NCBI RefSeq assembly: GCF_004359215.1
Contig: NC_090616.1
Location: 2,556,583 to 2,575,667 of the forward strand
Source of the DNA: Bremia lactucae
Lineage: Eukaryota > Oomycota > Peronosporomycetes > Peronosporales > Peronosporaceae
DNA length: 19,085 nt
Direction: 5' to 3'
A program made the position numbers and the translations under genes. Below the pieces are notes generated by a model that saw only the letters and a list, made by a program, of their open reading frames with translations, was not told where the DNA came from and ran no database searches. Position 1 is the first letter of the stretch; every line of letters begins with the position of its first letter. Positions 16,936 through 19,085 of the stretch are shown here, in pieces.

Positions 16936-19085
16936 AAGTGCCATGTCCTCTTCGCAAGATTCCACGGCCAAGGTCTCCATTGACAGATTCAATGGGGACA
17001 ACTATGCTACTTGGAGCCGCTTCATGCGTGGCGTGTTCCTGACCAAATCGGTCTGGCATGTCGTGAACCGCGAGGTTTCACCGACGTTCACGGACCCTCG
17101 GGCTTCAGACGACTACGTCAAGGCAAGCAACGTCGCCTTTGGAATTATGCTCTTGCATATGGGCGCGGACTACCATCACGTGGTTGATGAGTGTGAAGAA
17201 GCCTGGGTGGCGTGGGCGCGGATCAGGACACTTTATGGTGGGTCACAGAAGGCTGGGCGTATCTTTTTGAAACGCCAGTTGTTCAGCATGGAAATGCCCG
17301 AAGGCGGTAATGTATTGCATCATTGCAATGATGTCCTCAACATCAGCGCGAAGCTAAGTAGCATCGGCGCGAAGATGGAGGACGAGGACGTCGCGATTTG
17401 TTTGCTGCGCAGTCTACCCAAGAGCTACGAGAATGTAGTGCTCAATCTGGAGATGAACAGCGCGGAGCTACGATCGCGGGACGTCGTAAAAGTGCTTACC
17501 AACGAGCACATCAAGCGACAAGGTGCGAAGGCTACAGTTGTGAAGACTGAAGACGCAGCGAAAGCGTTCAGTGCCGAACGTGAGCCGCACCATTGCACGT
17601 ATTGCGGAAAGCTGGGGCACACGATAGACAAGTGCTGGACCAAGCAGAAAGCTGAGAACAAGGGACCAAGACGCGGCGGCAATAGTCGTGGACGCGGGGC
17701 CAACAATGCTCAATGGCGCATTGAAGACAACTACGAATATCAAGATCGAATCGCCTTTGCCGTTTCGATGGAATGTGGATTGTCGAACAACATGAGTATG
17801 CCCGGAATGTGGGCGGTTGACAGCGGTGCAACACATCACATCTGCAACAACAAGAAGAAGTTTACAAGCCTCAATGAACAAGATGAAGGTGAGCTTTCGG
17901 TTGCTGATGGACGTAAGGCCGCAATCAAGGGAGTGGGAACCATCATTGAGACGGTGGTGTTGCCCAACGGCGATGAACATGAGATCGAGATCAAGAATGC
18001 GCTATTCGTACCAAGCATGAACAAGAATCTTCTATCGGTTCCGCAGATCAACAAGTCTGGGAAATTTCAAGTTGTATTTGACGGTTCAAAGATGCATGTG
18101 GCACGAAAGAACACGACCCAAGTTGTGGCAACAGCGGATCTCATCGATGGACTCTACTGGCTTCGAACACCACACGTGTCTGTAAACACCGCAACGAGCT
18201 CCCAATCTATTAATTTACATGCACGTATGGGTCATGCACCATTGGAAATTCTTCGAAAAATGATCAAGAGTGGAATGGTTAAAGATGCCTCAATGTCTTC
18301 AAATTCGAGTGGATCAAGTATATGTCTGGGTTGCCAACAAGGAAAAATGGTCCAAAAACCATTTATAAGCAACCGTGACAAGCGCAATTACGACACGTTT
18401 GAGCTGATCCACTTTGACATCTGTGGCCCTATGGAAGAAGTTTCAATTGGTGGTAGCAGATACCTGCTACTGATCGTTGACGAAGCTAGCGGGTGCATGA
18501 AGGGTTTCTGTTTACGTACCAAGTCCGAGAGCGAGGACTGCATCCGGAATTACATTGTCAAGATCCAAGCTCAATTTTCCAAAAAGGTCAAGTTCGTTCG
18601 CCACGATGGAGCTCGAGAATTCGCCTCCAACTCGCTCAAGATGTTCTATGAAGATGAAGGAATTGAGCAGCAGGTCACAGTGCCATATGCGCATCAAACC
18701 AACGGAACTGCAGAACGTGCCATCCGAACCATCGTCACGATCGGACGTAGCTTGCTGCACCACGCAAAGTTGGACAAATGTTTTTGGGCTGAGGCAGCAA
18801 TCACGGCCATCTACATAAAGAATCGACTACCGTCGCCCAAGATTTCTCATATGACACCGTTTGAGATCGTGCACGGCTGCAAACCAAGTGTCAAACACAT
18901 GCGTGTTTTTGGATGCCGAGCGTTTATTCTAACACCGAGAGAGAAACGCCTCAAATGGGACGCCAAATCTCAAGTTGGAATTTTCATGGGGTATGAAGAA
19001 ACATCCAAAGCGTATCGAGTTTATGATATTAAGTCCCAGCAAGTGGTGATTAGTCGGGACGTTCACTTCGATGAATCCTGCTTTG
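16928..19085 (+). CDS. Gag-Pol polyprotein of copia element B+ (5' part, runs off the window)
   Basis: Single open frame of 719 complete codons with no stop or frameshift, cut by the window end. Gag (about residues 15-215; [29 protein letters not shown]) is followed by a basic region with a zinc knuckle [14 protein letters not shown] (C223, C226, H231, C236), then an RGG-like tract. The aspartic protease active site is DSGAT (D298). The GAG-pre-integrase zinc site is H431, H436, C466, C469. The integrase core has D497 (HFDICGP), D560 (VRHDGAREF) and E596 (GTAERAIR), with 35 residues between the last two. VFGCRAF and [12 protein letters not shown] follow. RT and RNase H must lie beyond the edge. 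The start is the first ATG (inside the primer site); Met6 (16943) is an alternative. All catalytic residues visible are present, so the element may be active. Confidence 0.95.
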   Translation, partial: MSPSAMSSSQDSTAKVSIDRFNGDNYATWSRFMRGVFLTKSVWHVVNREVSPTFTDPRASDDYVKASNVAFGIMLLHMGADYHHVVDECEEAWVAWARIRTLYGGSQKAGRIFLKRQLFSMEMPEGGNVLHHCNDVLNISAKLSSIGAKMEDEDVAICLLRSLPKSYENVVLNLEMNSAELRSRDVVKVLTNEHIKRQGAKATVVKTEDAAKAFSAEREPHHCTYCGKLGHTIDKCWTKQKAENKGPRRGGNSRGRGANNAQWRIEDNYEYQDRIAFAVSMECGLSNNMSMPGMWAVDSGATHHICNNKKKFTSLNEQDEGELSVADGRKAAIKGVGTIIETVVLPNGDEHEIEIKNALFVPSMNKNLLSVPQINKSGKFQVVFDGSKMHVARKNTTQVVATADLIDGLYWLRTPHVSVNTATSSQSINLHARMGHAPLEILRKMIKSGMVKDASMSSNSSGSSICLGCQQGKMVQKPFISNRDKRNYDTFELIHFDICGPMEEVSIGGSRYLLLIVDEASGCMKGFCLRTKSESEDCIRNYIVKIQAQFSKKVKFVRHDGAREFASNSLKMFYEDEGIEQQVTVPYAHQTNGTAERAIRTIVTIGRSLLHHAKLDKCFWAEAAITAIYIKNRLPSPKISHMTPFEIVHGCKPSVKHMRVFGCRAFILTPREKRLKWDAKSQVGIFMGYEETSKAYRVYDIKSQQVVISRDVHFDESCF

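Noticed and set aside
17468..17980. 170-codon minus-strand frame opposite B+ gag-pol
   Set aside because: It lies fully antisense to a long frame with recognised zinc knuckle and protease motifs, has no recognisable motif of its own, and is expected by chance at this base composition.

Overview
The window holds no host gene that I can support. It is a stack of Ty1/copia-type LTR retrotransposons, most of them dead. The likely host is an oomycete (Phytophthora/downy-mildew type). The evidence is the copia Gag-Pol lineage and LTR start sites of the form YCAYTYY, 2 nt, then an ATTT-rich box, which is the published oomycete Inr+FPR core promoter. Confidence in the host is about 0.65. There are no ribosomal, tRNA or CRISPR features and no prokaryotic signals.

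Layout. (1) Most of the window is an alternating, minus-strand tandem array of two degraded elements, here called A and B, separated by copies of one LTR: B(1-577), LTR(578-~808), A(~809-2993); then LTR remnant(6911-6946), B(6947-9464), LTR(9465-~9692), A(~9693-12044), LTR(12045-12229), B(12230-14699), LTR(14700-~14930), A(~14931-16551). The composite period is about 5.2 kb. The copies are nearly identical and share the same inactivating lesions, so they arose by duplication of already dead DNA. (2) The array is interrupted at 2994-6910 by two related elements lying head to head: C (minus; partial protease to RNase H plus 3' LTR) and D (plus; only the end of RNase H plus 3' LTR). They meet at a single N (6348). 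(3) At 16552 a plus-strand copia element of the B lineage, called B+, has inserted into the last A copy. It has a complete 372-bp 5' LTR, a primer-binding site and an uninterrupted Gag-Pol frame of 719 codons that runs off the window. It is the only element here that looks recently active.

How the parts work. In an intact copia element one polyprotein supplies Gag (particle), protease, integrase, reverse transcriptase and RNase H, while the LTR supplies promoter and transcript ends. Within the window only B+ could still do this, and its RT/RNase H half lies outside. C keeps RT and RNase H motifs but has an in-frame TAG between integrase and RT and lacks its 5' part. A lacks Gag/protease and has a damaged integrase. 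B has lost the RT YVDD region.

Most worth a second look: heat-shock-element-like and CRE-like (TGACGTCA) clusters together in the U3 of two different LTR families; a tRNA primer site that overlaps the gag start codon; the LTR-sharing A/B array; and the C/D junction at the N, which may be an assembly artefact. I found no evidence of a new non-transposon system.
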